Shown here: positions 46,819 through 57,633 of the stretch, piece by piece
How the letters are laid out: each line of letters begins with the position of its first letter
Position numbering within the stretch: position 1 is the first letter of the stretch
NCBI RefSeq assembly: GCF_018294505.1
Contig: NC_057810.1
Coordinates: forward strand, 705,207,095 to 705,271,094
Source of the DNA: Triticum aestivum
Taxonomy: Eukaryota > Streptophyta > Magnoliopsida > Poales > Poaceae
DNA: 64,000 nt
Direction: 5' to 3'
Position numbers and translations under genes: made by a program
The notes under the pieces: generated by a model
Seen by the model: the letters and a program-made list of their open reading frames with translations, nothing else
Database searches by the model: none
What the model was told of the DNA's origin: nothing

Positions 46819-48378
46819 CAGGCGTGTTCCTTATTGTACCCCTTGAAATACCCTGGACGCTCTGGATATGGCTCGAGAGCATTTAACTGATATAGGGTCT
46901 ATTGGCCTGTCAACGCAAGTGGTACAGAGTGTTTGACAACTCTACCTTTGATGAAGTTCTTCTTGTCTTTCCTGAACTTATGGGGAGGATCTAGAAACGG
47001 TATATGCAAGTCGAAGCAAGTATACTTGTGCCTTGCTGTCATTCAACGAAACTCAAGAGCTTCCTTGCATGTGGGGCACAGGAACCTTCCATGCACACAC
47101 CAGCCAACGAATAGCGCATACGCCGGCAAGTCATGCGTCGAGTACATGAAACAGGCACACATTATGAAGTTATGTTTGCTAAAGGTGTCGTATGTCTTGA
47201 ACCCATTATCCCAAGCTTCTTGCAATTCGTCCTTAAGTGGTTGCATGTACACATTCATATTCTTCCCTGGATAGTTGGGCCCTGCAATCATCAACGTCAG
47301 GAAAATGTTCTTTCTTTGCATAATCTGCCCCGGGGGAGATTGAGTAGAATGACAAACACGGGCCAACAACTGTATTGAGTTGCCGTCTGACCATACACAC
47401 TGAACCCATCCGTGCTGACGGCGACTCGAGGATGCCTTGGATCTGCCGTTTTTCCTTATGTAATGCATCAAAGCGCTTCCACGCTTCACCATCCAATGTG
47501 TGCACCATCATCACATTCCCATCTACATCTAGTTCGGTTCTTTTGCCCGTTTTGTACCATGTCATCTGTCTGGCTGTCTCTTTGACCATGAAAAGATGTT
47601 GAAGTCTTGGTATGATTGGCATATACCGAAGAACATTAACGGGTATTTTGGTCTGTGTCTTCTCACTCATACCGTTGTCTACCACAACATACCTAGAAGA
47701 ATTGCAAACGGGACAATAGTTCAAGTCCTCATACTGACGCCTAAATAAGACACATCCTTTCTCACAGGCATGTATATTCTCATAGGGCATCTTAAGAGCA
47801 CGGAGGATTTTGTCTGACTGGTACAGGTTTGTAGGTAGCACATGGCCTTTGGGTAGAAATCATCCGAATACTGTCATCATCGCATCGTAGCATTATGTGC
47901 CCAAGTTGAATTGAGACTTCAATGCCATTATTTGTGAGATGGCATCCAACTGACAAAGCTCAGTGTGCTCGTGGAGAGGACATTTTGAGAACTCCAACTT
48001 TTCAGTGAAGGCCTTTGCAGATTCCTCCATCTCCTCGTCCGAGTCCCGAGCATCGTCAAAGTCTTGCACCATGTCTTCCATCCCGGTACCATGCTCGTCG
48101 GTGCGACGACGAACCACCTCGGCTCTAGCATGTTGGGTAGACTCACCATGTAATGTCTAGACTGTGTAACCAGGCGTAAAACCAAACTTCTGCAGGTGTT
48201 TACTCATTTGAAGCTCGTCCCTCTGATTATAGTTGTCGCACCGAAAACAGGGGCGCCAGCTTAATTTCTAGCCATTTGCAAATGCGGCTCTAACGAACCC
48301 CTTGATTTTTGTTAACCATTCCTCGGTCCAAATATACTGACTAGTGTAACCGGTGTACATCCACGCACGATCACTCAT

Positions 48379-48520
48379 ATTGACTTCCTACTGGACACAC
48401 AAGAAATATATACATAATTAAGCAAACCATATCCATCAGTTAATGGAGTTTGTCAGTTCTATTACGTCCATGCAACCTACACGCTAATAGGTAAAGATAG
48501 GTCCTAATCCCACCTGAGTA
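48379..48520. other. Leader of the CACTA B transposase gene
   Basis: Short stretch upstream of the transposase ATG (minus strand), with no separate feature beyond the adjoining foldback. Confidence 0.35.
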
Positions 48521-48720
48521 TGTGTAGATTTGGTTCGTTTTCCCATGCTCTGCTCTGGATCCGACGCAAAATTTCGGCAGCACTTCCCCGTTGTTCTCCT
48601 GATACACATCTTGGCAATAAGCAAAGAGGATGTGTACCTGGAGAACAACAGGGAGGCACTGACAAAATTCTGCATCAGATGCGGAGCAAAGCATATGGGA
48701 AAACGAACCCAATCTACACA
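48521..48720. repeat. 200-bp imperfect foldback upstream of the CACTA B transposase
   Basis: Arm one (48521-48610, starting TGTGTAGATTTGGTTCGTTT) is matched by arm two (48629-48720, ending AACGAACCCAATCTACACA) with scattered mismatches over about 90 bp. The loop is about 18 bp (TTGGCAATAAGCAAAGA). The transcript would be a long imperfect hairpin. No terminal TA or other duplication is evident. Confidence 0.82.
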
Positions 48721-49049
48721 TCCTCGAGCTGTCCATGGATAACGTTGGACAATTTGAAAGAATCACGATTATAAATATGCAAATGCATGCATATTTATAG
48801 ATGTAACCCTTTCGAACGGGAGACGCATAGTGGTTACGCATACTGATGATTGACACCTATAGCTAGCAAGTTTCATCGGCATGAAGACCGGAACAGAGAA
48901 AATGAAGGGGGGAGGAGGAGATGTCATTTGTGCTCACCAACAAACGCAGGGGCGGAGCTCGTCGAACGCACAGGGAGGGTCGTCAAACACCACACCCTCG
49001 CAACGACGAAACAACTGCACATTTAAATCCACTCGATCAACACAAAATA

Positions 49050-49069
49050 TATATATGATGACAAACACA

Positions 49070-49120
<51 letters not shown>
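49050..49120. repeat. (TA)n microsatellite
   Basis: Almost uninterrupted TA dinucleotides with one TACA interruption around 49087. Confidence 0.95.
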
Positions 49121-49124
<4 letters not shown>

Positions 49125-49182
49125 TTTTGCATAACAAAATCAGAAAATATATGACCTAACTCATAATTCACAAATATATGAC

Positions 49183-49796
49183 CCCGTCGGGGTCGGGGTC
49201 GGGGTGTGGTGTTAGGGTGTTGGGGTCGATCGGGGTGTCAGGGTGTCTGGGTGTCGGGGTCAGGTCGGGGTGGTGTCAAGGTGTCGGGGTGTGGTGTCAG
49301 GGTGTCGGGGGTCAGGGCTCAGGGTCGGGGTCGGGGTGTGGTGTCAGGGTGTCGGGGTGTGATGTCAGTGTGTCGGGGGTCGGGGTGTGGTGTCAGGGTG
49401 TCAGGGTGTGGTGTCAGGGTGTCGGGGTGTCGTGTCAGGGTGTGGGGCTCTGGTGTCAGGGTGTCGGGGTGTGGTGTCAGGGTGTCGGGGGCAATCGGGG
49501 TGTCAGGGTGTCGGGCTCGGGGGCGATCGGGGTGTCAAGGTGTCGGGGTGTCGGGGTCGGGGGCGGGATGGTGTCAGGGTGTCGGGGTGTGGTGTCAGGG
49601 CGTCGGGGGTCGGGGTCGAGATGTGGTGTCAGGGTGTCGGTGGTCGGGGGTCGGGGTCAGGGTGTCGTGCCGGGGTGTCGGGGTGTTGTGTCGCGGTCGG
49701 GGTGTCGGGGTCGGGGTCGGGGTGTGGGTCAGAGTATGGTGCCAGGATGTCGGGGTCGGGGTGTCGGGGTCGGGGTGTCGGGGTGTCAGGGTGTCT
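49183..49796. repeat. G-rich GGGGTGTC minisatellite, about 610 bp
   Basis: Irregular tandem of GGGGTCGGGGTGTC, AGGGTGTCGGGG and GTGTGGTGTC blocks, with G-runs of three to five every 5-10 bases on the plus strand. All open frames across it come from the repeat. The structure is prone to G-quadruplexes. Confidence 0.92.
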
Positions 49797-50222
49797 TTTT
49801 CTTCTTCTTCGTCTTCTTCTTCTTCTTCTTTCTCTTTTTTCCTTTTCTTCTTCTCTTCTTCTTCTCCCCCTCTCATCTTTCTTCTTCTTCTTCTTCTTCT
49901 TCTTCTTCTTCTTCTTCTTCTTCTTCTTCTTCTTCTTCTTCTTCTTCTTCTTCTTCTTCTTCTTCTTCTTCTTCTTCTTCTTCTTCTTCTTCTTCTTCTT
50001 CTTCTTCTTCTTCTTCTCCTCCTCCTCCTCCTCCTCCTCCTCCTCCTCCTCCTCTTCTTCTTCTTCTTCTTCTTCTTCTTCTTCTTCTTCTTCTTCTTCT
50101 TCTTCTTCTTCTTCTTCTTCTTCTCCTTCTCCTTCTTCTTCTCCTTCTTCTTCTCCTTCTCCTTCTCCTTCTCCTTCTCCTTCTCCTTCTTCTTCTTCTT
50201 CTTCTTCTTCTTCTTCTTCTTC
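49797..50222. repeat. CTT/CCT triplet expansion, about 425 bp
   Basis: Nearly pure (TTC)n with a (CTC)n block at about 50015-50053 and a CTTCTC-mixed stretch at 50120-50190. The plus strand is all pyrimidine for over 300 bp. Apparent poly-Ser, poly-Leu, poly-Phe, poly-Glu, poly-Lys and poly-Arg frames are artefacts. Confidence 0.95.
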
Positions 50223-50284
50223 TGAAAGAAAGAAAGAAACTAAACTGAAAGAAACTAAAAGAAAAAGAAAAAGGGGGGAGCAGC

Positions 50285-50760
50285 TCACCTGCAGGGGATC
50301 GCCGATGGAGGAGGTGCGGGGCGGCCGCTGCAGGAGGCGGCGACCCACTGGAGGGGGAGGCCGGACGGCCACAGCGGGATGGGGCGGGGACGGCGACGCA
50401 GGGGATCGAGGGGGCGGGGCGGCTGGACGACCGCGGCGTGGCTGGCCGACATGGAAGGGGCGGCGGGGCTGCGGTGGAGGTTGGGGCGCCGCATGGGAGG
50501 GGTGCGGGGCGACCGGCTACGGCGGACGGGGTCGGCGGCGGTGGATCGGGGATGGCGACAGAGGGGAGGGGGCGGGGTGGGGGGCATGGAAGGGGCGGCG
50601 GGGGCGCGGTGGAGGTTGGGGCGCCGCAGGGAAGGGGTGCAGGGTGGCCGGCTACGGCGGACGGGGTCTGCGGCGGCGGCAGCGCGGGTGTGGGTCGATG
50701 GGGGATGGGAAGGAGACAGAGAGAGACGAGAGAGAGGACGGGGACGGGACGGCCATTAAC
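50285..50760. repeat. GC-rich block with a 110-bp direct duplication
   Basis: CATGGAAGGGGCGGCGGGG and the following roughly 110 bp occur twice, at about 50450 and 50585 (CTACGGCGGACGGGGTC in each). It lies between the triplet array and the right subterminal repeats of CACTA B and is probably a leader of its genes. Confidence 0.75.
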
Positions 50761-50770
50761 GTACCCATCT

Positions 50771-51055
50771 CTTTGCCGTCCGCTGGCGGACGGCAAAGAG
50801 GTGGGGCCGGTGGGTCGTTACGGGTTAGACATCCACTGGACCCACCCACCTCTTTGCCGTCCGCCAGCTGACGGCAAAGATTCTTTGCCGAGCACTGGCT
50901 GACGGTAAAGAACTAGTTGATGGCAAATGACCTCTTTGCCATAAGCTGACTCTTTGCCATATGTTTACTTTAATCGGACGGCAAAGGACCTCTTTGCTGT
51001 CAGCCAGCCGACGGCAAAGAGCTAGCTGATGGCAAATCTCATGTTTCCAGTAGTG
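50771..51055. repeat. Right subterminal repeats of CACTA B
   Basis: Palindromes TCTTTGCCGTCCGC..GCGGACGGCAAAGA and single copies up to the terminus TTTCCAGTAGTG. They match the left-end family at 20745-21345. Confidence 0.9.
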
Positions 51056-51180
51056 CTAGTCCTATTTTTCTGTCGGTTTTGGCTTTGAGTTCTTCTTTTG
51101 TTGGATATTTTGGTTAATAAGATGGCTGCATGAATTACTTTCATGCAAAGGCCGAGGGTGATCTTCCTTTTTTGAAAAGG
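51056..51180 (+). mobile_element. LINE 3' UTR, right part
   Basis: Directly after CACTA B and its CTA duplication, the sequence reads TCGGTTTTGGCTTTGAG, TTGGATATTTTGGTTAATAA and GATGGCTGCATGAATTACTT, the usual 3' end of Triticeae LINEs. It continues the element broken at 20727. The exact 3' end is uncertain. Confidence 0.75.
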
Positions 51181-51362
51181 GTTGTGTTAAAGTTTCAAGG
51201 TTTTAAAAGAATCTCAATGACATCACCTTTTTGGTCCAACTATATAGCTACAATCCTTAGGTTCGCTCTCTATTGTTGTCCATGGACCTTCACAATAATA
51301 TGAAATGTTGTAACACCATAACAGGCATAAGTGCGCACACGAAATCACTAATTAAGTGGTAT

Positions 51363-52980
51363 CCCTTACAAAGGACACTCTCACCTTCCTAGTAGTTTTC
51401 CCTTTTTTCATAGATTAATATATTCAGAATGTTTTATATCTTAAACCTTGCATACAAATCGCGAACTGTTTTCATCATTGGATTTCTCGCGTTTAAATCT
51501 TCGAAACTAGATCCCATTTTAATAGATTTTAATGAACCTTTTTTCACGAAAAAATCCAGAAGAAAAAAGAGAGCTGAATGATAATATGTTTTTTTTCTCT
51601 TTCTGACGTTCTTGCGGAAACAAACATGTGCCTCCAAGAGAATCAAATCTGTGCCTCTCGCGAAAGAAAAATAAATATGTTTTTTCCTTTATGCCTCCAC
51701 GGGAAGGAAATATGTATCTCTTGTTGAGGAAAAAAATGTATTCTCCCCTTTCCGAGAGGCACAACTGTGGCTCTCACGGAAGCAAATATGTGCCTTCACA
51801 AGAAAAAAAATTGTGCCTCTGATGAAAATGTGTTCTTTTTTCTTTTCCAATAGGTACACTTGTGCCTCTCGCGGAAACAAATTTGTGTCTCCATGGGAAA
51901 CAAATCTAGGCATCACGCGGAAGCACAAAGAATGTGTTTTTCCACGCAACTATTTCTCCAAAACCTTGGGAAAATCGGGAGAAAAATTGAAAAGCCAAAA
52001 AAAAGAGAAAAAACATCTAACACATACAATAAAGAAAAGACAGGCGGCTGGCAGCGCACCAAATGGCACGCTTTCAGACCACCACAAGTGACCCCGTACA
52101 TCTACTTAGTTTGTAAACACTGTGACGGTTGAATAAGAAGTTTCGGAGTTTGCCTAAAAAAAGTTAGTTTGTGGCTACCTCTAGAAGCATAAGTTAGTTT
52201 GTGATTGTTCTAGAGAAAGTTAGTTCGTGCCCGCATGCTACTTTTGGTGTTTCCGTTCCCTTTTTCTTTTTTATATTTATGTTTTCTCCTTTTTGTCATG
52301 TCCTTTTTTTTGTTCCTTCTTATTTACTATTCCTTTTTAGACATATACAATTTTCTGACAAATATACTAACACTTTGTAGAAATACAGGAAAAACTACAT
52401 TACTCAAATAGACTTTAAATATGTGAATGTGTGTTAACATGACACAAATAGTTTTTCCAATACTTGAACACTTTTATTAATTATATAAATACATTAATAT
52501 AATTTTAATTACTTTAACATTATTCAAATTCTATGAACAATATTTTTAGTTATATGATCATTTCATAGTATACTAAAAACATTTATAGTTACAAGATAAT
52601 TTTCAGAATAAACAATTCTTTTTAATACAAATACATGAATATTTTTATTTTAGGCATGTGTAAATATATTTTACAATAGTATAGGTTTATTTTTTTCAAA
52701 ATAGTATAAATAAATTAGTAAGATAACATTTTTGAAACATATGTAAAATGGCAAGATATTTTTTAATTTTGTTTAATGTGTTGTACTGATTGTGGATGAT
52801 GCTATTGCACGGAATAAGCATCACACATAATTTTGTTTGTTTTAGTTGAGAGCGTCACATAGCAGCACAGTTTGTGCTCCTTAGGCCCAAAACTTGCATA
52901 AATACACTTTAAGAGCTAAAGAGAAACCATGTTAGTAATATCTCGAAGCCCACACAAATGGCCCAGCTCAAGGGACGGCC
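51363..52980. repeat. Tandem duplication, unit 1 (1.6 kb)
   Basis: From CCCTTACAAAGGACACTC to AAGGGACGGCCCC this sequence is repeated in diverged form in 52981-58495. It contains an internal minisatellite of GTGCCTCTCGCGGAAGCAAA-type phrases (51610-51930), a GGCAGCGCACCAAATGGCAC phrase (52048) and an AT-rich right half. No coding region. Confidence 0.78.
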
Positions 52981-53854
52981 CCTTGCAAAGGTCACTCCCA
53001 CCTTCCCAAGAGTTTTTCCTTTTTTTCTAGATTGATTTATTCAAAATATTTATCTCTTAAACCATGCTTCTCGCATTTAGATCTTCGAAACTAGATCTCA
53101 TTTTAATAGGTTTCAGTGAACATTTTTCCAGAAAAAACTAGAAAAAAAAAGAGCCAAAAGAAAATACACTTTTTTCTCTTTCCGAGAGGCACAACCTCTT
53201 GCGGAAGCAAATCTGTTCCTCTCGCGGAAGGAAAAGAAATGCGTTTTTCTCTACCTATGCCTCCGAAAAGCAAATCTGTGTCTATCATGAAAAAAAACAT
53301 GTTTCCCCCTTTCCAAGGGGCACAACTAAGGCTCTCGCGAAAGTAAACATGTACCTCCATGAGAAGAAAATTTGTGAGCAAAAAAAAAACACATCTTTTC
53401 CTTTCCGAGAAGTACATATGTGCTTCTCATGGAAGCAAATATGTGCCTCCACCAAAACAAATCTATGCATCATGCAGAAGCAAAAAAGAAAACACATTTT
53501 CCCACCCAATTTTTTTGTCCAAAACCTAAGGAAAACCAGATAAAAATTGAAAAGCCCCCCAAAAGAAAAAAACATCTGAAACCCGAAAACACGTATAGAA
53601 AATTAAAAATAAAACAAATCTCAAGGAGTGCCCAGAATGCGATATGTAGCGGCGGTTGACAGCGCACCAAGTGGCACACTTTAAGCCCACCAAAAATGAC
53701 CCCTTGGTTAGTTTATCTCGTATGCGGATGGACTCTCAAACTATCGGTGTCTTGTTTATTTATATGGTCAGGAAAAGCCGAGCAAAATGCAAGGCTAGCG
53801 CCAATGCATGGGACACGGGCACACGGTAGGCTAAGCATGCCCCCCGACGTTTCT

Positions 53855-54320
53855 TCTCCACTACTATTAAACAATCCAACAAGAACTTTCTTACGTGCAC
53901 CTCGTAATGGAACCCATAACAACGCACGAACCAATCAGCACCGCACAATTGAATCCACAAATCTTAATTTAATGGCCAGTATCTCCATCTCCACTACTAT
54001 TAAACAATCCAACAAGAACTTTCTTACGTGCATCCCGTAATGGAACCCATAACAACGCACGAATCTCCACTACTATTAAACAATCCAACAAGAACTTTCT
54101 TACGTGCACCCCGTAATGGAACCCATAACAACGCACGAACCAATCAGCACCGCACAATTGAATCCACAAATCTTAATTTAATGGCCAGTATCTCCATCTC
54201 CATCTCCACTACTATTAAACAATCCAACAAGAACTTTCTTACGTGCATCCCGTAATGGAACCCATAACAACGCACGAACCAATCAGCACCGCACAATTGA
54301 ATCCACAAATCTTAATCTAA
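53855..54320 (+). repeat. Four-fold repeated Helitron 5' terminus
   Basis: TCTCCACTACTATTAAACAA starts at 53855, 53988, 54064 and 54203 (intervals 133, 76 and 139 bp). Each copy is followed by AACTTTCTTACGTGCA and GGAACCCATAACAACGCACGA; three of four continue to CAATCAGCACCGCACAATTG and TCTTAATTTAATGG. Confidence 0.9.
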
Positions 54321-54399
54321 TGGTCATTATTGATCTAATAGCTTTGTGGTGTGGATTTAGCAATTTGAAATGACTGACCATACTCCACCTGTGGAAGAA

Positions 54400-55070
54400 T
54401 ATTCGCACTACCAATCCCGCACCCCCTAATCTCGCACCTTCCCGTCCTAGCCGTAACTACTCCACGAGAAGCCCACACACATTGCTTTTTCTCCTCCGCC
54501 CCGCTTCTACCATCTAGCCGCCGTTCGGCCGTCCCACGCAGCTCCTCCGCTCGCTGCCTCTCCCGTCTAGAATCACCCTCTCCTACGAGCGGATCGCCGC
54601 CCTCCTGTCCACCATCTGCCGTCGCCTCGCCGCCCCGCGCTGCTGCCTGTGCGCAACGTCGTCTGCTGCAACACCTTGCCACGCCCTCACGATCGCAAAC
54701 TCCTCGCCTTGCAGCGACGCCCGGCACGCATACCCCCGCACCGGCCACTCTCCATCTCCCGGCCTCGCCTTCTACCCGTCTCGCCGCCGGCGAGGCAGCC
54801 AAGAAGATCGCAAGCAGCGCATCCTTTGCCGATTGCGGTGCCCCTCCAGATGTCATCCTGCATTCCCTCTTTGTCTCGCGGGATGGCCCCCAAGGAGCCG
54901 GTGTATTTGTTGTAGGGCGATGGTGGCTTCTCTTCTATCAAAAGAAAGTTGAGGCCAGAGCATGATTCAGTTGCGAGGGACAAAGGCAACTCCAAGATGC
55001 CAGGAGAATTTGATGAGGAAGAATGGGCTCAACAGTCCTCCGGACTCCGGGTAAGAACTTGTGTGCCACA
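54400..55070 (+). other. GC-rich gene-like segment in the Helitron
   Basis: GC rises sharply from about 54410 to 54910, then falls, as expected for a captured 5' UTR and first exon. Frames such as MAPKEPVYLL and the in-frame KRKLRPEHDSVARDKG stretch are short, and I recognise no protein family. Gene-fragment capture is common in plant Helitrons, so capture is an inference. Confidence 0.35.
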
Positions 55071-57633
55071 TACACTACAGTTAGTAGTAGAAAGCACAAA
55101 CCAGCAAACTGATTCCCCGTCCTGTTAGGGGCATTTTTGATACTTTTTGTGAAGATGCAGGCATGCAACATTGTAAGTGGACGGGCAACTAAAATATAAG
55201 AGTCATTGGCTCATTGCTGCCATCCACGGAAAGACTTGAGTGAGGTAATTAAGATATTTGACCTGAATCCTTTGTTTGCTTTCACAGTACGCTCTTAGAC
55301 TTGAGCTCGACAAACTGAATGGGCTACGCTTTATGGTGATGATATGCAGGCAAAGGAATACAAAAAGAATCTGCCAGATTCTACAAAGATGACTACAGCA
55401 GTCATGGATGTAAAAAAAAGTGCATTTCAATAATTGAGTTTTAAATCATGGACATGGAGCCATGGATTATGTGAAGGAACATCCTAAATTGTTCGAAGTA
55501 TGTGGGATTGCCTGTGTCGAGCTAGGAGGATTTTGATGTACATAACTCATTATTTTTTGGAATTCTGAACTGAAGTTTGCCACACCTTGAATCTTTTAGA
55601 AAGAAAGGAAGATAGATGTATGTGGCACTGTCTTCCTTCATTTATTTTTTCTCTTTGCAGCTACAGGCACATCAGGAGAAGGTATGATGAATCCTTGTGA
55701 ACTATAGTGATGAGGACTAAGGTACATGATCATTTCATCTTATCTTTCTCTACTTACTAGGATTTAGAAGCAGACTACTTATACGGATTTAGAAGCAGAA
55801 CCTAGGATTGTACATGCGAACTACTAATTCTGTAACAAAATACAAGACGTATTTGTAGGCTAAACTAGCCTACAAAAACGTCTTTTATTTTGGTACAGAG
55901 GGAGTACATGGAGTTCTCCTTGACTGATTCTTTGACATCTTGTCTGAGTTTTTCTTGAGTTGTAAAGCTGAAAAACTAGCTAATTGTACCTTGTGTCTTG
56001 GTGTATTTACTCAACAATTTCTATTACCATGTTGTATTAGTAAAGACGTGCAGGCTACATCTCCTTGATCCTTACCAATTATCATTACTCTCTATTTCCA
56101 CTGGGAATTTTGAAATACATCTCACTGGTCATGATGTTTTCGAGCATGACAAGTGCATTGCACGTACACAATACCAGTGATCCCCTAATTGTTTGCAATG
56201 TGATGCTTTTCTTTTTACAGTTGGTGATCAGATCCGATTTGAGGTGATCTTAGAATAATCACGTAACTTAGTGTTTCTTAAAATAATGCTCTGACGTTTG
56301 GTTTTTGATATGCGCATTTCATATTAATCAAGACGTGCATTGGCCTTTGATCCTTTAATTTAGAAGCTAGAGTAATTAGTTTTGTTTTATACGACTGACA
56401 AGATATAAATATTCTTCTGCTTCAGTTATAATCAGGATTCACATGTAAGGAGAGGAGGGTATTGATGGAATCAATTTATTTGTTAGGTTTTTGTTGCCTT
56501 CTTGTTTCCCGAATAGCCTTATATGCTCGAGTAATTAGCTCTGTTTTATAGGACTAACAGGATATAAATATTCTTCTGCTTCAGCTGTTTGAGTGAGTTT
56601 CCCTGCATTGCTATCATTAATTGTTGCGTTGGCAGGTTCAGTGGCAGCTATTTTGTGCACATCAGTTGCTATTGGCAGTGGACAGATTGTCTATCCAGAG
56701 ATCAACTTTATTGACTTTAGAGTAAAAGGTGAGTGGTTCCACTTTATGTGGTGAGAATGCTCACAATGCATCTTAAATTTAGGAGATAAATGAACGCATA
56801 AAGGATTTAACAATGTACGTCTTCATAGGCATGAACCTGTCCGGTGTACTAGACAGTCCAAAGAAGTTAAATATTACAAATGTGTTCACTTTTTTTCGAG
56901 AGAGCTGAATGGCAAATGCTTCAGGTCGTGAGGCTAAAGCCGCCAGGTTTGTGAGTTTTATGTGTAGATACTGTCCTTTTCTTGAAATATTATATGTGAG
57001 AGGAACCAGGAGGGGGACGAGCATGTAAATCAAGCTTGCCTTTTCCTTGTGTTGCTTTCTTTTGTTCTGAACATTTTGAAAGTCATATGTCTTGCCTTAT
57101 ATTACTTACGGTCTGTACCATCAGCATCTTCAGGTTTGCCTTCAGGTGGTAAGTCTTATCCAGTTGCAAGTAGGCCCTTTTGTTATTTAAGTTTTCGTTG
57201 CAATGTTCTTATGGATTATTGGATGATAGTCTCTTTCTTGATTGTTTTGTTTTAGGTAAGGTCATGATCATACACATAAAAAATATGTGATGAATACATG
57301 GAGTTTTGCGGGTAACATAAGTTACTGTGGCTTTTTCCAACTTTTTGTTTGGAATTAATATGCAGTACCGCCATTGCCAAACTATACTGATCAATAAATC
57401 AGCTTCTAATTCATTCGTCCAATTTTAATTCTCGGTATGACCGGTTCAGTTAGATGATGACTTACATATTTTACATATAATTGGGTTGATCTTTCATCTT
57501 ATTTGCACCTCTCCTTCATTTGTCCATGTGATTTATTTTTGCCTCCACATGAAAAATATTGTTATTGGTATAGATGGATAACTATGTAAATATTAGGCAA
57601 ATATTTTGATAATTATTTCATGGCAATTAAGAT
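55071..57633. other. Remainder of the Helitron, intron-like DNA
   Basis: AT-rich, with a Helitron-like 3' motif GTGCATTGCACGTAC at about 56152 that may mark an older end. No gene recognised apart from the Stowaway MITE at 55824. Confidence 0.4.
55824..55904. mobile_element. Stowaway MITE, 81 bp, in the Helitron
   Basis: Arms CAAAATACAAGACG..TTTGTAGGCTA and their inverse, right end GGTACAGAGGGAG, flanked by TA at 55822-55823 and 55905-55906. The left end has diverged. Confidence 0.82.

Larger units (their letters stand above)
33376..48378 (-). pseudogene. CACTA B transposase (TNP2 type), split by two LTR elements
   Basis: Start at ATG 48378 (MSDRAWMYTG, the transposase-associated domain), with in-frame stops after FANG and GYTV. 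The acidic linker is at 48117-47893. The core (47841-46824) includes HACEKGCVLFRRQYEDLNYC, MPIIPRLQHLFMVKE and, after a frameshift near 47400, IAGPNYPGKNMNVYMQPLKD. A solo LTR interrupts the exon at 46819/44102. The frame resumes with WTHKTCFWDLPYFKDLLCP, IDVMHTEKNIAEAI and DUF4218-like sequence to 43035. The Angela-like element interrupts at 43030/34405. Then YIAIFSYGAV, SKQGGKYPGFISWFKK and the DUF4216 exon (34191-33376; FYGENLSNVVVFRCYWFQPR, VFYLPWARQSDPNLSGWDVV) complete it. Clearly inactive. Confidence 0.9.
20728..51055 (-). mobile_element. CACTA B: En/Spm transposon, 30.3 kb with nested insertions
   Basis: Starts CACTACTGGAATCAGC (20728) and ends TTTCCAGTAGTG (51055), flanked by CTA (20725-20727, 51056-51058). 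Both ends bear the same TTTGCCGTC-type palindromic repeats. The genes, on the minus strand, are a TNP2-type transposase (48378 to 33376) and a Transposase_24 protein (33163 to 22306). Three later insertions (CACTA C, an Angela-like element, a solo LTR) account for about 19 kb, leaving about 11.3 kb of original element. Confidence 0.92.

Noticed and set aside
49178..50871. Very long open frames (339-494 residues) over the minisatellite and triplet array
   Set aside because: They are open only because the repeats lack stops in that phase; the products are poly-Ser, poly-Leu, poly-Phe or poly-Lys, and frames on both strands are equally open.
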